From Closterium sp. NIES-65 (taxonomy: Eukaryota; Streptophyta; Zygnematophyceae; Desmidiales; Closteriaceae), in contig CANXME010000421.1 in assembly GCA_948144175.1 (NCBI GenBank), positions 37,196 to 101,195 of the forward strand: a stretch of DNA of 64,000 nucleotides, in the 5' to 3' direction. A program made the position numbers and the translations under genes. Shown one piece after another: positions 40,040-52,395 of this stretch. Position 1 is the first letter of the stretch, and the number at the start of each line of letters is the position of its first letter. Under the pieces are notes generated by a model, which was not told where the DNA came from, searched no databases, and saw only the letters and a program-made list of their open reading frames with translations.

Positions 40040-42990
40040 CACTACCCCCTTCCCAAGGAGGCGACGTCCGCGACGTCTGCAGACTGAAGGTACGCTTGGA
40101 GGCAAGCGTTGTCGGGAGACAGCGAGGACGAAGGAACCCAGCTGTCATCTGCTGCGTCGTAACCACACCAACGAACCAAGAAGTCGATGAAAGAGACACC
40201 CCCTAGAGATGGCGATGGTGCCTGAGGATGCGCTGGATCTGGTTGTCGGGCTCGTCGGTGTCAACAGCTACCGGCAGTGGAGTGCGGTCACGGCCCGAGA
40301 AGGTGGCGTTGGGATCGGTGTAAGGACGAAGAAGCGACACGTGGAATGACGGGTGCATGCGGAAATGAGTGGGAAGGTGGAGGCGGTATGCGACTGGACC
40401 AAGTGTGCGCTCAATGACGAATGGACCAATGAAGCGAGGGCGAAGCTTGCTGTCCTCTGGCAGTCGGAGGTTGCGGCTATCCAAGAGAACACGATCGTCG
40501 ACTGCGAACGACACCTCACGACGACTGCGGTTGGCGGTGCGTGCCATGCGTGCACTTGCGAGCTCAAGGTGCTTCCTCACGTGATCATGAATGAAGGTGA
40601 GATGCTGGTGGAAGTTGTCCGCACGAGGGACAGTGGGTGTGAGATCGACACGAGTGGGGACATTGGGGTGCTGACCGTAAAGTGCAAAGAACGGTGACAT
40701 GCCTGTGGACGAGTGGTGCGTGTTGCTGTATGCGAACTCGGCCATGCTCAGCTTCTTATCCCATGCGGCTGCGTCGTACATCGTGATGCTGCGAAGAATC
40801 TTCTCCAAGGTTTGGTTCACGCGCTCAGTCTGTCCGTCTGTCCCTGGATGGTATGTAGACGACATGGCTAAGCGAGTCCCAAACAATGCTAAAAGCTGCT
40901 TCCAAAACTTTGATGTGAAACGAGGGTCGCAGTAGGAAATGATGGAATCTGGAACCCCGTGCAGTCGGACTACGTTATCTACGAACAGCGTCCCGGCTTC
41001 CTCTGCTGTGACCTTGCCGTGCGTGAGAATGAAGTGTGCTGCTCAAGAAAACTTGTCGACTACAACGAAGATGGCGTCGTGACCCCTAACTGTGCGCGGT
41101 AATGCCATGATGAAATCCATGGTGACTACCTGCCAAGGGCGGTCGGGCGGTGGAATCGGCTGCAAGAGTCCTGCTTTGCGCTGGCGAGAGGACTTCGTAC
41201 GCTGACACGTGTCGTACGAGCGAATGTAATCCTCTACGTGTGCTGCAAGCCCTGGCCAGTAGTACGTGCGACTAAGCGTCTTAGCCATTTTATCTGCTCC
41301 AAAGTGACCTGCACTAACTACGTCGTGGGCTTCTGAGAGAAGGAGCTGTCGAAGAGGGCGGTAGGTTGGAACCCAAATCCGTGTGGTACCCTTCCGTATG
41401 TAGACACTACCCTGCACCTCTGCTCCTTTGGGCGGCTGTGGTGTGAAGTCGGGATCTACTGTGTAACCGTGCTCGAAGAGTGCTGTGAGAAGTGGATGGC
41501 CGGCAGTGACTATGAGACTAGAGAGCTGGCAACTAGGGCGAGTGAGCGGATCTGCTGGGTTGCGCACGCTTGGCTTATACTCTATCCTGTAGTGAAAACT
41601 CCCCTCTATGAACTCCATCCATCTAGCCCGGCGACGACTCAGCTGCGGTTGTGACTTGAGAAAGCGAAGCGAGCAATGGTCTGTGCGTATCACACTATCT
41701 GCCCCCTCTAGGTAGCACCTCCACACCCTATATGCATGGATGATCGCGAGCGCTTCCTTGTCGTGAATCGGATAGTTCAGCTCCGCTCCCCTAAGCTTAC
41801 GCGACTCGTACGCGATCGACTGCAACCCGCGTCCCTGGTCCTGAAGAAGCACTGCTCCTATGGCCCGATCTGATGCGTCGGTCACTACAACGTACGGGCG
41901 AGTGGGATCTGGGTACGACAATGTAGGTGAAGACGTGAGTGACTGCTTCAACTGCTCAAACGCCTGCTGCTGCGCTGGACCCCAATCGAAATCTACGCCC
42001 TTCCGAAGCAGGTCGGTGAGTGAACTAGCTATCGATGCGTAACCTTGAACGAAACGACGGTAGTAGTTCGCGAATCCGAGAAAGCTCTGCAACTCCTTGA
42101 CTGAGGTCGGAGCTATCCAGTCCTGTACTGCTGCGATCTTTTTCGGGTCGGTCCTAATGCCACTAGCGGATACAACGTGAGCTAGAAACTCGACCTCTGG
42201 AAGGAAGAACTCGCACTTAGACTGCTTCGCGTACAACTGCTCCCTCCGTAAGACCTCGAAGACCTCCTGCAAGTGCTGCATGTGCTCCTCTTTCGTCTTT
42301 GAGATGATCAAGATGTCTTCTAGGTAAACCACGACGAACGAACCTAGGAACTCGGAGAGGACAGTGTTCATGAGCGTCTGAAACGTCGCTGGGGCGTTGG
42401 TCAAACCGAACGGTAGAACTCTAAACTCGTACAACTCCTGCTTCGTACAAAACGCCGTCTTGTGCTGGTCCTCTGGAACTACTCGAATCTAATGACACCC
42501 TCAGCGAAGATCGATCTTGGAGAAGATTCTAGCGCCCTGCACTGCATCGAGAAGATCCTCTATTCTTGGCACCGGGAACCTATTCCTGACGGTGGCGGCG
42601 TTCAATGCGCGGTAATGTATGCACATCCGTAACCCTCCGTCTTTTTTAGGTGCGAAAAGGATCGGTGCTGCCCAAGGCGATCTAGATGGCTGTATGAACC
42701 CCTGCTCGAGAAAGTGCCTAACATGCTGCATCATCTCCTCTGTCTCCTTTGGACTCAACCTCCACTGCGGCTTTGCTACTGGCCTGCTCCCCGGCTCCAA
42801 CTCTATTCGATGGTCTACTGCTCGGCTGGGAGGTAACCCTGGGGGCAACTCGTCGGGGAAGACGTCTGCGAACTCTGCAAATAGTGCACTCACCACGGCA
42901 GGAAGTGTCGCCTTCTCACCAACTGCTGCACTCCCTCATTTCCCCTCCTCGGCTTCCACCTCTTCAAGGAAAACCGCAAAGATCCGTGCC
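40040..42990 (-). pseudogene. gypsy A polyprotein remnant: RT, RNase H, integrase, chromodomain
   Basis: RT starts in the 42896-42501 frame ([27 protein letters not shown]). It is broken by TGA and TAG at about 42500-42488 and continues at 42434 with [17 protein letters not shown]. The catalytic motif reads YLEDIL instead of YLDD. RNase H has VVTDASDRAIGAVL and IRTDHCSLRFL. Integrase has the zinc region (HDVVSAGHFGADKM with CQRTK) and MDFIMALPR, a TGA after VVVDKFS at 41043, then ISYCDPRFTS where ISDRDPRFTS is expected, and STYHPGTDGQTERVNQTLE. After HHRHL a TAG and a 1-base shift precede the chromodomain (FIDFLVRWCGYDAADDSWVP). It is inactive at several sites. Confidence 0.85.
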
Positions 42991-42993
42991 GCC

Positions 42994-43122
42994 TGTCAGA
43001 GCATTATAGCTTATGCTTTTGTGTAGGCTGTAGTGGGGTAGCCTATATGGGGTACAACCCAATTAGGGTTAGTACTTGTACCCAACTCTTTCATAGTGCA
43101 TTCATTCTCGTTCATTTTCACA
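42994..43122 (+). repeat. 5' LTR of element 5
   Basis: 129 bp with core TGTAGGCTGTAGTGGGGTAG and the bracket GTACAACCC...GGGTTAGTACTTGTAC. Confidence 0.85.
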
Positions 43123-44562
43123 TGGTTTCAGAGCACATATGCTCCTGGCCTGTGGGCCCTACTACTGCTTCCGCTGCTACTCGATCTGTCGCACGCCCCA
43201 TGGCGTGCGCGCGCGGCGATTTTCTCTCTGGCGCGCGCCCCGAGGCGCGCGGCCCCGTTCCTTCTAGGCGCGCCACTCCTCGCTACCCCGTCGCGGCGCC
43301 CAAGGGAGCGCGCTGCGACCCCTCGCTGCCCCGTCGCGGCCCCATCTCGTCGCGCCGCCCTAGCGGCCGCGTCGCGCCGCCCTCGCGGCCCCAATCCGCC
43401 GCCCTAGCGGCCCCGTCACCTACCCCTGCGGCCCCGGCGCCGCCCATCCCGGCCCCGGCTCCGCCCTTCCTGGCCCCGACGCCACCTCGGCTGGCCTCGT
43501 CGCCTACCTCGGCGCCCTTGACGCCGCCCTTCCCGACCCGGCCCCGCCTCCGCTGGCCCCGTCGCCTACCCCTACGGCCCCGGCGCTGCCCTTCCCGGCC
43601 CCGGCGCCACCTCTGCTGGCCCCGTCGCCGCTCCACCCGGCCCCGCCGCCGTCCCCAAGCGGCCCCGCCGTCACCACCGAGCCGCCGGCGCCGCCGAGCT
43701 GCTACCGAGCCGCCCCAGCCACCCGAGCCGCCCAAGCCGCAGCGCCACCTGAGCCGCCCGAGCCGCCGGGTCGCCGAGCCGCCGAGCTACAGTTGCTGCC
43801 GAGCCGCCGTACCGCCGAGCCGCCCGAGCCGCCGAGTCGACCGAGCCGCAGTTGCCGCCGAGCCGCCCGAGTTGCCCGAGCCGCCGAGCCCGCAGTTGCT
43901 GCCGAGCCGCCGTGCCGCCGAGCCGCCCGAGCCGCCCGCACCGCCGAGTCGCCGAGTCGCCGAGCCTGCTCTTCCCACCCACTGGTGAGCCCCTGCCCTG
44001 CTAGCGCGCTGCCCGCCGCCTGCTTGCCTGCCTGCCTGCCTTTCGGCCTGCCTGGCAGCTCGCCTTATTGCTGCTACTCCTGCTCCTGCTTCTACTGGCG
44101 GAGCCAGATGCAGCCCCAGCGACGTCCGCATGAGTCCCTCACGCCCCAGCAGCTGCGTGAGTGGTACGGTGGTGGGGTTGTAGGGGTGGCGGCGCTGCTA
44201 CTACTACCACTACTGCTGCTACTACTACTTGCGGCGGCCAGATGCAGCTCCAGTGACGCCCAAGCGCGTCTCTCACGCCCTAGCAGCTTCGTAAGTGGTA
44301 CGCTCAGAGTAGAGGGTCTCTCAGTTCCGTTCGCTGCTCTTACGTGATTCGCACTGGTGCTCGGACTAGTCAGCCTTGTGGGACACTTAGTCACACACAG
44401 TCCCGCTGCTGTCGCCCGTCTGAGCGACGCCTGGCGTACGAGTTTGGCGACGAGGCTGAGCTCCGCGACTGGGTGGAGTTGCTTAGGCAGAGGGTAGATA
44501 TATTTGCTCTTGACTATGATGCTATTCTCAGTGCCATGTATGCATTGCCAACTAGAGCTGAC
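42994..44562 (+). mobile_element. element 5: 5' part of a deleted copia inserted in gypsy A
   Basis: A 129-bp LTR (42994-43122, TGTCAGAGCATTATAGC...TTCACA) is followed by the primer site TGGTTTCAGAGC, a GC-rich leader (43150-43980) and a scrap of gag. The gag scrap has LTPQQLREWYGGG twice (second copy decayed, 44250-44310), a CGTLSHTQSRC pattern and IFALDYDAILSAMYALP. The N-terminal Gag and poly-Gly region are missing. The element is cut at about 44563 by gypsy B. Its pol and 3' LTR are not in the window, so no target duplication can be checked (left flank CCGCC). Confidence 0.78.
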
Positions 44563-44877
44563 TGTCACAGGATCCAATTCTCAATCGAAACTTGTCACTA
44601 AAACTGAATACAAGGCATTTTTATACTCGGAGAATACAAGGATAATCGAGATAAAACGAACCTTCGGGAACACGCCCTTCCCGATACTATAATCACAAGT
44701 GCGCACAAGCACGCAAGGCTATTGGCACTTGGGATTACGCCCAGATTACACCGTATACACTACTGTCGGCGCTGTCGGTGCCGTATAATAGGTATGTCGG
44801 TGGGAAAAGTAGGAAATATGAGAAATAAATAGAAGGCTCTAGAAAATAGAATAGTAGGCCGATTGAGATGAGATAAA

Positions 44878-45009
44878 TGAGAAGAAGTGAACGAGAATGG
44901 AATGACTATGAACAAAGTGAGTACAAATAGGAAACCCTAATTGGGTTGTACCCCCTATGGGATACCCCACTATAGCCTACACAAATAAGTAAGCTATAAT
45001 GTTCTGACA
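44878..45009 (-). repeat. 3' LTR of copia element 6
   Basis: 132 bp; preceded on the minus strand by CCCCCACTTTGCCTATGGGG and GTG. Confidence 0.9.
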
Positions 45010-45221
45010 CACCCCCATAGGCAAAGTGGGGGAGAACAAGGGGTCACAAGACCAGTCAAGCAAAGCAAAGCAAAGCTCAGGGTGGATCACAAAGTCACCA
45101 CACATTCCGAGCACAAGTTCAAGGCCACAAGGCCAGTTCACATGCAAGATCATATATAGAGATATACAAGAGTCAAGCAAAACAAGAGCAAGAGTATATA
45201 TAGGTCAAGGTACAAGCAAGG

Positions 45222-48200
45222 TCAAGAAGTGAGCAAGTGAGGCAAGACAGGCACAAGACCCAGCTGCGTGCAGCAACGCTGATGATCACAAGGCGCAAGT
45301 GCCTTGGTGAAGACATCAGCAGTGTTGGCCTCAGAGGCCACGTACGCAAGTCGCAACTGCCCACGCTGCTGTAGCTCACGAGCAAGAAAGTAGCGGAGAG
45401 CAATGTGCTTTGTCCTGTGCTCCAGTCGCTGCTCTCGACACAAGGCCAGCATGGCCTTGTTGTCTACGTACAGGACTGGAGGAGAACGAGGCGGCTCTCC
45501 AAGGTCGGTCAACAGGTAGGTGAGCCAGCGAAGCTCCTGAGCAGCCATAGCCCCGGCGTAGATCTCAGCCTCACAACTGGAGCCGAGAACAGAAGACGAG
45601 CGGGTAGCCCGCCACGAAACAGAGCCGGAACCAAGGCTGAAGGTGTAACCCTGTGACGACTGCTGCGTAGCCTAGTCGTCAGCCCAAGAAGCGTCCGCGT
45701 GCCCTGTGAGGACCACTGGACTGCGCCCTCCAAGCACTAGCCCCATGCCCGACGTACTGCACAAGTAGCGCAACACCCTCTTCGCTGCAGCCATGTGCTC
45801 TGGTCGGTGTCTCCCAGGAGCAACATAGCGTGCGAGAATGCTAAGAGGGTATGCAAGGTCAGGTCGTGTGCAGGTCATCAGGTACATGAGGCAGCCAACA
45901 AGCTCTGCATACGGGCCACTCGACTCTACGGACTCATCCGAAGGCAAGGCTGAGAGCGAGTGACGAGTAGGCAGAGGAGTGGCCTGAGGCGAGGAGTACG
46001 TGAAGCCGAAGCGCTGAAGGACCTGCTGCACCATGTGTGACTGAGTCAGGGTAATGGTGCGGCGTGCTCTGTCCCGGGTGATCTGCAAGCCAAGGTAGCT
46101 GCGCAGTTCACCCAGGTCAGTGCACGTGTGTCTCTTCTGCAGCTCGGACTTCACGTGGGCGAGTCCAGCAGTGTCAGTTGTGGTAAAGACCAAGTCGTCG
46201 ACGTACACGAGGATGTAGAACGGCGGCAGAGAGGTGTCGGTGCGCAGAAACAGCGACGGGTCGGCAGTAGAAGGAGCAAACCCAAGTGCCGCCAGCGTAG
46301 TCCTCAGTGTGTCGTGCCACTCACGTGGCGCCTGGTGGAGACCGTAGACTGGACGCCGGAGACTCCACTGGGTACCAGGAGGGAAAGACCCAGTGAAGCC
46401 AGGCAGGCGACGCAGCAGATCTCCTCGTGCAGGCTGCCCTGCAAGAAAGCAGTGCTGAAGTCGAGAGAGTGCAGCTCGTAGTCACGGTGAGCAGCAACGT
46501 GCAGCAGTACCCGAAGAGTGGTCATCTTCGGGGTGGGGGAGAAGGTCTGAAAGTAGTCAACTCCCTGCCGCTGACTGAAGCCACGAGCCACGTAACGCGC
46601 CTTGAAGACAGGCGGAGAACCCGGCGGCGGCTTCACCCTGAAGATCCAACATGCCACTGACGATGTTCGCCCCAGGAGGGGGGAACAGCGTATACGTAGG
46701 TGCCTGTGGACTTCCAGGAAGCCATCTCTGCATCCATAGCTGCCTGCCACTGAGAGGAGTAGGGACCCTCTATCGCCTCCGCGTAAGAGCGCGGAGTCGG
46801 GATGTCTAGTGCATCCGGGTCTCCCTCTGGGGCGAGCAGTACAGACGGGAGATGAGGTGAAGCGGCGGCCAGAACACTGGAACTCCTCCTGCCTGTCCTC
46901 AAGGACGTCCGTGCCTAGGGCACACTCACCCCCCGACGGACGGAGGGCAGGCAGACTCAGACTCAGCGACAAGACTAGCAGCGTAGTCTAGACGACAGCG
47001 CGCAGCAAAGTCGACAAGCTCAGTGACAAGGGCAGACGCAGCAAACGACTCGAAGGAAGGGTCATTGACAGCAGTAGCAAGGAGACGCGTGACAGTGGGA
47101 CTGGCAGCACGAAGAGAGTCCGACTCCGGGTCGGCAAGAGTAGGAAGAGTGGACTCAGGAGGAGAAGGCAAAGGGGCACGCAGAGGAGCAGTGGACGGAC
47201 ACAGAGACATCCGGTGCATGCCAGGGACAGGAGGAGGACGCTGACGTGAACCGCACCACTAGTGCGTGCAGGGCGAACAGGCGACGCAGGATGAGAACGC
47301 ATGCTCGCCGACGCTCAGTAAGACCTCCAGTCGGACCAGCGTAGGGAGAAGGAGCAGGCAAAGGGGAGGCAGGGCTGTAGCTGTGACTGGGACTGAACAG
47401 GCTGTAGACCCTCTAAGGGAGGCGGAGGAGGACCAGGAGAAGGTGTAAGACCAAGACCTACTGTAGGAGCGGAACGAAGTATGGTCGGGGGCCGCGTGGG
47501 CGACGCCAGAAACAGCAGGGACAGCACCATACCCCCAGCAGGAGTACCCGCTCCAGCAGCACCTCCAGCAGCACCTCCAGCAGCACCAGCAGCAGCTCCA
47601 GAACTCCCAGCAGCACCAGGAGCACTTGCCAGTCAGACCGCCAGCAGTAGTCCTCAACGACAACACCCTCAGCTGCACCAGCTCCAGGAGAACTTAGCAG
47701 GCCCAGCAACTCCAGAACCCACAGCACGAGCACCTCCGGGACACGCGGCAGCAGCAACCCTCTGCAGCCGAAGAACCTCCAGCACCAGCAGTACGCCTCT
47801 AGCGCCGGGCAAACCACTCACGCAGCTCCTGTGGGGAGAGTGGCTCTCGGCGCGACGAAGCACCTCCAGGCGGGAGAACCTCCAGGCGAAGAACCTCGAG
47901 GCTCAGCACACCTCAGGCAAGGCCCCTCTAGGCGGAGCACCCCCAGTCGCAGCACCCCTAGGCTCAGCACCCCCAGACTCAGCACCCCGAGGCTCAGCAC
48001 CCCCAGACACAGTACCCCTAGGCTCAGCACCCCGAGGCTCAGCACCTCCGGGCTCAGCACCCCCAGACTCCGCACCCCCAGGCTCAGCACCCTCAGGCTC
48101 AGCTCCTCGAGCAGTACCAGAGTCACCAGTGACCTCGACAGGCTCGACCACGTCTACCTGGGACACACCTGAAGGGGCAGGACCCTGAGGGGGGAGGGGG

Positions 48201-51200
48201 TCTACCGGGGGGGGGACCTGGTACCAAAAGAGCGGGGGCGGGGGAAGGGAAGGAGTGCGGTAGGGGAAGAGGCGGTAGTAGGGTACCGACTCGTCGAACG
48301 TGACGTCCTGGGAGGACAGAACACGTCGAGAGGTGGGGTGGTAGAACTGCCACCCAGGGGCGTCGGGGGGGAACCCCAGGAAGACGCAGGGAGCAAGCGC
48401 GAGGGGATAGCTTGTCCGCAGACAAGTCTCGGACAAACGACCCGAGATCCCCAGACTCGGAACGCCGACGCATCGCCAACCTTCCCCGTCCACAGCAGGG
48501 CTGGGGAGGTCTCCGACCTGGAGACCCTGGGTGGAGGTTGATCTGATGCGCCGCGTACCGCACCGCAAACGGCCACAGAAAATGGGGGGGCAGCCGCATG
48601 CATCATAGACGTACGAGCGACGTCCATGACCATGCCAATGCGGCGCTCTGCAATCCCATTTTGATTGCGGTGAGTCCGGAAGTGTGAAGGTGTGGCGGAT
48701 GCCTCGCGCACGACAGAAGGCACGCAGAAGGCCAGAGGAGAACTCTCCGCCTCTGTCCGAGTGCAGACGCAAACACAGGAAAGTCCGAGCCAAAGCTCTG
48801 CCTGAGCTGGAGACGAGCTGCGGCGGATCCAGTCGATCAGACACCTCAGGGACATCACCCTTGATGCGCAAGGGGAAGATTGTGGTGTAACGCGAGTAGT
48901 CATCAACCACCAACAGGAAGTAGCGCTCGTGACCGAGTCCCACGGACGCGGGCAGGGCCCCACACGTCCATGTGAAGTGTCTGCAACGGAGCCTCTGTCG
49001 GGGGAAACTGGGAGGAGTGAGGGGCAGCACGCTGGCGCCCCTCGACACAGGGGACATAGCCAGGGCCAGGGCCCTGAGGAAGGGGAGGGGAGGGACCGGG
49101 GGAGACCAGACACAAGAAGACGGGAGGCCATGCCTCTGAGCCGAAGCAGAGAGGGGTGGCCAAGGCGGTGGTGCCAGAGGAGAGTCTCGTGAGACAGACG
49201 GCGACACGAACTGGGGGCAGACTCAGGACCAGACCTGGACGCTGCAGCAAACACCTGACCAGACGAAGGGACTCTACCCAGACTCAGCATCGGGAGGAGA
49301 AGCAGTGGTCAGGTGTGTACAGGCTCGACCTTGGGTGACGTGTAAACGTAGCCAGGTGGCGACCTCTGCTAGCCTCTGTGCAGTGTGTCACCCGCTGACG
49401 AGCAGGAAGTGAACTGGTGGACTCCCACATCCTGTAGGTCAGCACCACTCACCAGGTTTGTAGAGAACGAGGGGAGGTAAAGACCAGTCAGGGTGCCAGA
49501 GGGAGCCGCCGGACAGCGGGAGGGACTGTGGAGAAACGAGACAGGACAGGACCCCCAGAGGTGTCAGCCAGGGACACCGCAACCGGCCGACTAAGCGGCG
49601 TGAGAGTGGGTGCGGTCCCGAAAGAAGGAGCGAGACGCCCCAGAGTCAAGGGTGAAGGTGTGGGAGGCAGAAGCCGACACAGTACCTGAGAGGGCAGACT
49701 CACTAGCACCTGAGAGCACAGATGCACCGGCACCTTAGAGCAGCAGCCTCACCGGCACCGACACAGCAGTACCAATGCCGGTCGTCGGGCCGAAAGACAC
49801 CGGTAACAGTCACCATCATCACTAACAGTCACAGCATACATGCAGCAAGATAGCATCAAAGTCAAGATCAAACATAGCTACACCAGCCCTAGGACAGCTC
49901 TCCCCAGCGGGGGATCTCAGAGGCCTCCGGAAACTGCTGGCGCAAGCGTCGGTCAGGCGGGCAAAGCAGCGGCGAGCGGTGTGGGTGCCCCCACACTACT
50001 CACCGCCGCGTTCTAAGCCGGTGCGAAGGACGTAGGCGCAGGGACCAAACGCCCCACCACGCTGACGCTGCGAGTACCACTCACGGAGCTGCTGAGGGGC
50101 GGGGACGTCCCGAGAGAGCTGCTGCTGCTGCTGCTGCGCTGACCACCCCCAGTGCCGCTCCTCTGGGACGAGCCACTCCGACCACCTCCACCACCGCCAC
50201 CCCCGCCTCCGCCGCCACCGCCGCCACCGCCACCCTCGCCCCCGCCGCTCCCACTGCCTCCTCCGCCACCACCTCCGCCGCCACCTCCGCCTCCACCGCC
50301 GCCACCAGGACCGCCACCCCCGCCTCCACCCCCACCGCCACCCCCACTCCCCCCGCCGCCTCCACCTCCTCCGCCACCGCCCCCGCTAGCTCCACCCGCT
50401 CCCTTGCCCCCCTTGCTCTTGCCAGAGCGGCGCCTACCGCTGGGGGCAGACGCCGCACCGACCGACTCTAAACCAACGAGGTCGGCCGCAGCAGCAGAGG
50501 CGACAGAGGGTAGCAGGGGGGAAGGAGAACACCCCTCAAAGATGGGGGGTGCGCGGGTCACCACGAGAGGCCCCTACAGCGACTATGCTCTTCTTGGCCG
50601 CTAGCAGGGACTTCTCAAGGAGGTCCACAGTGAGGGTGGTGGGACAGACAGAGAGAAACTGGTCCCTAACAGCACGAAGGGACTCAGGGAGACGGGGTGA
50701 CTAGAAAGTAGAGGGTGATGTACATGGGAGGGGGGTTTTCGGCGAGGAAGGCAGCAGGAAGCGCAGCTCGGTAGCGAGTGTCACTAGCGCGAAGGTGGGT
50801 AAACAGGTCAGTGACTGTGGGAAAGGCAGCAAGGTCAGGAAGAAGGTACGGTAGCATGAGGCGGCTCAGTGTAGCAGTGGAAGGGAGGAGGAGTAGCGCA
50901 GCAACTACAGCTTCGTACAAGGCCTGAGCGGTCTTGCACTGACTAAAGTGTGCACGCTCGGAGGAAGGGAGGTGGCGACGCACAGGCAAGACGTGCAGCA
51001 GCATCGCGTGTGGCCCCACTTGGATGCGAACAGTGGGGGGTCAGCATCAGCAGGAGGGGCAGGGACAGTGCCAGAGACAAAGTTAAAGAGAGAAACCTCA
51101 TCGATCGCATCGCACAGTAAGTACAGCTGCAGGTCCTCAATCCAGACTGGCAAAGTCAATGGCGCGACCCTCAGCGTCAAAAGTCAGGACAGTGGGGGGT

Positions 51201-51206
51201 GGCCAT
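45222..51206 (-). pseudogene. copia element 6 Gag-Pol, heavily frameshifted
   Basis: Gag ATG at 51206 (MATP, then an immediate frameshift), with WIEDLQLYLLCDAIDEVSLF, a poly-Gly tract (50430-50150) and QLREWY-like and Cys/His remnants. Protease and the linker before it are scrambled (49740-49400). Integrase is spread over several frames at 49290-48200 (LLWHHRLGHPSLLRLRGM, HMDVWGPARV, LHSDRGGEFSSG, PGWQFYHPTSRRVL). The AEPGG spacer is at 48100-47900. RT: VFKARYVARGFSQRQGVDYF (46580 region) and MYVDDLVFTTTD. RNase H: GHADASWADD, then a TAG at 45676, and MAAQELRWLTYLLTDLGEPP to the stop at 45222. At least six frame breaks, so dead. Confidence 0.88.
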
Positions 51207-51212
51207 TGTAGC

Positions 51213-52163
51213 AGCTGACAGTCTCACCGGGCAGGAAGAGTCGGGTAGCACAGCGGCACAGCAACACGGCAGTACAGCAGCTGCGCCGGCCCAGGAGCAG
51301 CGGGAGCCCCACAGGAGCAGAAGATCGGCTCCTCGGGCGGCTCGGGCGGCTCGGGCGGCTCGGGCGGCTCGGGCGGCGTGGGCGGCTCGGGCGGCTCGGG
51401 CGTCGTGGGCGTCCCGCGGGCGGCTCGCGGGCGGCTCGCGGGCGGCTCACAGGCGGCAGCACGGGCGGCTGGTGCGGCGAGCGGGCGGCTCACGGGCGGC
51501 TGCACGGGCGGCCGAGGCGGCTCACGGGCAACTAGGGCGGCTGCACGGGCTGCTGGGGCGGCTCGCAGGCTGCTCACGGGCGGCTGCAATGGCGGCCGCA
51601 CGGGTAGGTGCACGGGCGGGTGCACGGGCGGCCGCACGGGTAGGTGTACGGGCAAGTGCACGGGCGGGTACACGGGCGGGTGCACGGGCGGGCACACGGG
51701 CGGCTGCACGGGCTGCTCGTCGGGCGGCGCTAGGGCGGCGCGTGGGCGGCGCGTTGGGCAGCGCGACGGGCGGTGTTAGGGCGGGCAGCGGGCAGCGCTA
51801 CGGGCGGCGCGTTGGGCAGCGCGACGGGCGGCGCTAGGGCGGCTGCACGGGCAGCGCGACGGGCTGCGCTAGGGCGGCGCGTTGGGCGGCGCTAGGGCGG
51901 CGCGTCGGGCAGCGCGTCGGGCGGCGCTAGGCTGGCGCGTCGAGCGGCGCTAGGGCGGCGCTAGGGCAGCGCGTCGGGCAGCGCTGTGGGCAGCGCGTCG
52001 GGCGGCTAGCGCTAGAGCAGGCAGCAGACGGGCGCTAGGGCGCTAGGGGCGGCGCTCACGTTCGAGGGCGGGCGGTGCGCTAGCGGCTAGGGCAGAAAAA
52101 AAAAGTCGTTTCGAGGTGGTGGGCCCTAAGCACAGGTCCCATAGGGGAACCTGCTCGATACCA
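51213..52163 (-). repeat. GC-rich repetitive leader of copia element 6
   Basis: Between the 5' LTR and gag. On the plus strand it reads as blocks of GGCGGCTCGGGCGGCTCGGG (51330-51430), CACGGGCGGGTGCACGGGCG (51590-51720) and GGGCGGCGCTAGGGCGGCGCG (51730-52010). No coding content. Confidence 0.8.
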
Positions 52164-52294
52164 TGAGAAGAAGTGAACGAGAATGGAATGACTATGAACG
52201 AAGTGAGTACAAATAGGAAACCCTAATTGGGTTGTACCCCTATGGGATACCCCACTATAGCCTACACAAATAAGTAAGCTATAATGTTCTGACA
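52164..52294 (-). repeat. 5' LTR of copia element 6
   Basis: 131 bp; bracket GTACAACCCAATTAGGGTTT then CCTATTTGTAC on the minus strand. Confidence 0.9.
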
Positions 52295-52395
52295 ATAAAG
52301 ACCAAAATAAAGAGGAGAAAAGGGAGAATAGGATAACGGAAAAATATAATAGTGAGAAAATATTATAACGGGGACGTCCTCTCACACTTCCCCCC

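Larger units (their letters stand above)
34368..42993 (-). mobile_element. gypsy A: Ty3/gypsy chromovirus, 5' part missing, 3' LTR split by copia element 4
   Basis: Minus-strand element with RT, RNase H, integrase and a chromodomain. A purine tract (GGGAAGGGGGTAG) is followed by a probable 3' LTR that starts TGTTAGAGGGG at 40041. It is interrupted by copia element 4 (target duplication TGATA) and ends CCAACA at about 34368, which gives a reconstructed LTR of about 335 bp. The 34368 end is inferred from the terminal sequence only. At 42993 the element is cut by plus-strand element 5, so its gag, protease and 5' LTR should lie beyond the right end of this window. Confidence 0.75.
44878..52294 (-). 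mobile_element. copia element 6: complete but degenerate copia in the gypsy B LTR
   Basis: LTRs of 131 and 132 bp (5' LTR 52294-52164, 3' LTR 45009-44878 on the minus strand) share TGTCAGAACATTATAGC...TTCTTCTCA and differ by few bases including one G indel. The target duplication is ATAAA (44873-44877, 52295-52299). The primer site is TGGTATCGAGCAGGTTCC, as in copia element 2. The order leader, Gag, protease, integrase, RT and RNase H is complete, but many 1-base shifts break the frames. Confidence 0.92.

Noticed and set aside
44092-44577. Minus-strand frame of 161 codons
   Set aside because: It is antisense to the gag scrap of element 5 and crosses the boundary with gypsy B; no domain is seen.
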